From positions 843,157 through 907,156 of the forward strand of contig CAJHNH020000224.1 in NCBI GenBank assembly GCA_905116865.2: a stretch of 64,000 bases of DNA. The letters run 5' to 3'. The notes beneath the pieces are model-generated. The model did no database searches. It saw nothing but the letters and a program-made list of their open reading frames with translations, and had not been told where the DNA came from. A program made the position numbers and the translations under genes. This stretch comes from Candidula unifasciata (lineage: Eukaryota; Mollusca; Gastropoda; Stylommatophora; Geomitridae). Shown piece after piece: positions 63,250 to 64,000 of the stretch; position 1 is the stretch's first letter, and each line of letters starts with the position of its first letter.

Positions 63250-63900
63250 ATCTTTCTGAAAACACAAAGTGTAGAAAATAACAAGCGCTAAAACTTATGA
63301 TAACAAATATTACCCAAAAGGGTATCTGACCTAGGCATAAACTATAAAAATAGGATGTTTCATATGTGAAATAAAATTTAAACGTAGGTAGTTCAATATT
63401 TCAGACAGGCGCTAAATCTATATAAAAGGTTTTTTCTTTCTTCAAAGTGAACGTTAGCTATAAGATAAGAAAAGGGAAAAGTAAACAATATGAAGAGATA
63501 AGACATGCAATCGAGACCATAGAACGGACGAGACTAACAGACAACAAGGTCGTTTCTATTACGACATATTTGAAATACTGCTAGGCATTTAACTTTAAAC
63601 AAACTTCACGCTATTTCTTGAGAGACGTTTCATGCTGGATATAGCATTATCATCATTTATCTTATCTTTATCGTCAGACCGATTTTCTCAGAATGACGCA
63701 AGTCTTCCAAATGCCACCTCTTGAATGTTCAAATTGTATTTTGATTTCGCTGCTGTGTCGCTCCCATACGGTTCCGCCTCGTGCCACCTCTATATCATCG
63801 CATATGGTAGATCCTGCTTACCATCATCATCAACATTTAAGGAAGGAAACGCTTATGGTCCTGATGCCAGATGAGCAGCATTGAGTACTGTCATTCCTTG
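63250..63900. other. No recognised feature
   Basis: Intergenic; the 63693-63884 frame shows no family resemblance. Confidence 0.3.
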
Positions 63901-63904
63901 TGGA

Positions 63905-64000
63905 TGTAAAAGTGTAAAAGGACCCTATTCCTCGCCTCCAGATGTACTGGGTATATAATACTGGTAAAAAAACGCAAAGGTCAAGGACCCTTTTCCACGC
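63905..64000 (-). repeat. SINE-B 3' ends at window edge
   Basis: AAAAGGACCCTATTCCTCGC and AGGACCCTTTTCCACGC look like two SINE-B 3' ends on the minus strand; truncated by the window. Confidence 0.45.

Overview
This is animal nuclear DNA, not bacterial. It holds three intron-containing genes, and most of the rest is decayed transposable elements, tRNA-derived SINEs, minisatellites and microsatellites. A mollusc, probably a gastropod, is the best guess. The support is a Ras with E at position 30, many RTE-like LINE tails, a ~160 bp module beside tetranucleotide repeats that resembles the bivalve pearl elements, and a SPIN-type hAT element. SPIN is known from tetrapods, the bug Rhodnius and the pond snail Lymnaea. 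This assignment is inference; no sequence here names the species.

Gene 1 (minus strand, 1103-20907) is the 5' part of a canonical Ras GTPase. Four coding exons (31, 49, 29 and 85 nt) give residues 1-64 and part of codon 65, and the gene continues beyond the left edge of the window. A 29-nt microexon encodes the switch I core. Intron 1 is 15.6 kb and carries a complete but dead hAT transposon with a perfect 8-bp target duplication. Gene 2 (plus strand, 28695-34949) is a complete four-exon BET1L/GS15 Golgi Qc-SNARE of 114 residues, in which serine replaces the expected central (zero-layer) glutamine. Gene 3 (minus strand, 45179-57982) has two coding exons separated by a 10.1 kb intron. It encodes an unrecognised single-pass membrane protein of about 885 residues, with a signal peptide, acidic decapeptide repeats, a basic stalk, one transmembrane helix, a 13-histidine run and two PPxY motifs. 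Two nearby compensating 1-nt indels lie in its repeat region.

Layout: 1-21 kb is Ras with intronic LINE, SINE, hAT and satellite DNA. 21-28.6 kb is an intergenic stretch of trinucleotide arrays and LINE fragments. 28.7-35 kb is BET1L, with a 675 bp MITE in intron 1 and a 38-bp minisatellite in intron 2. 35-45 kb is intergenic, with three hAT-type non-autonomous elements (one SPIN-like, lying in the presumed 3' UTR of gene 3). 45-58 kb is gene 3, whose intron holds a 2.4 kb tandem duplication. 58-64 kb is SINE-rich flank. BET1L and gene 3 converge tail to tail; Ras and BET1L diverge head to head. The three genes have no obvious functional link.

I found no tRNA, rRNA, CRISPR or operon structure. 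Most long open frames here are translated simple repeats. The strongest items for follow-up are the SPIN-like element, the membrane protein, the altered SNARE zero layer, the Ras microexon and the several clean hAT insertions.
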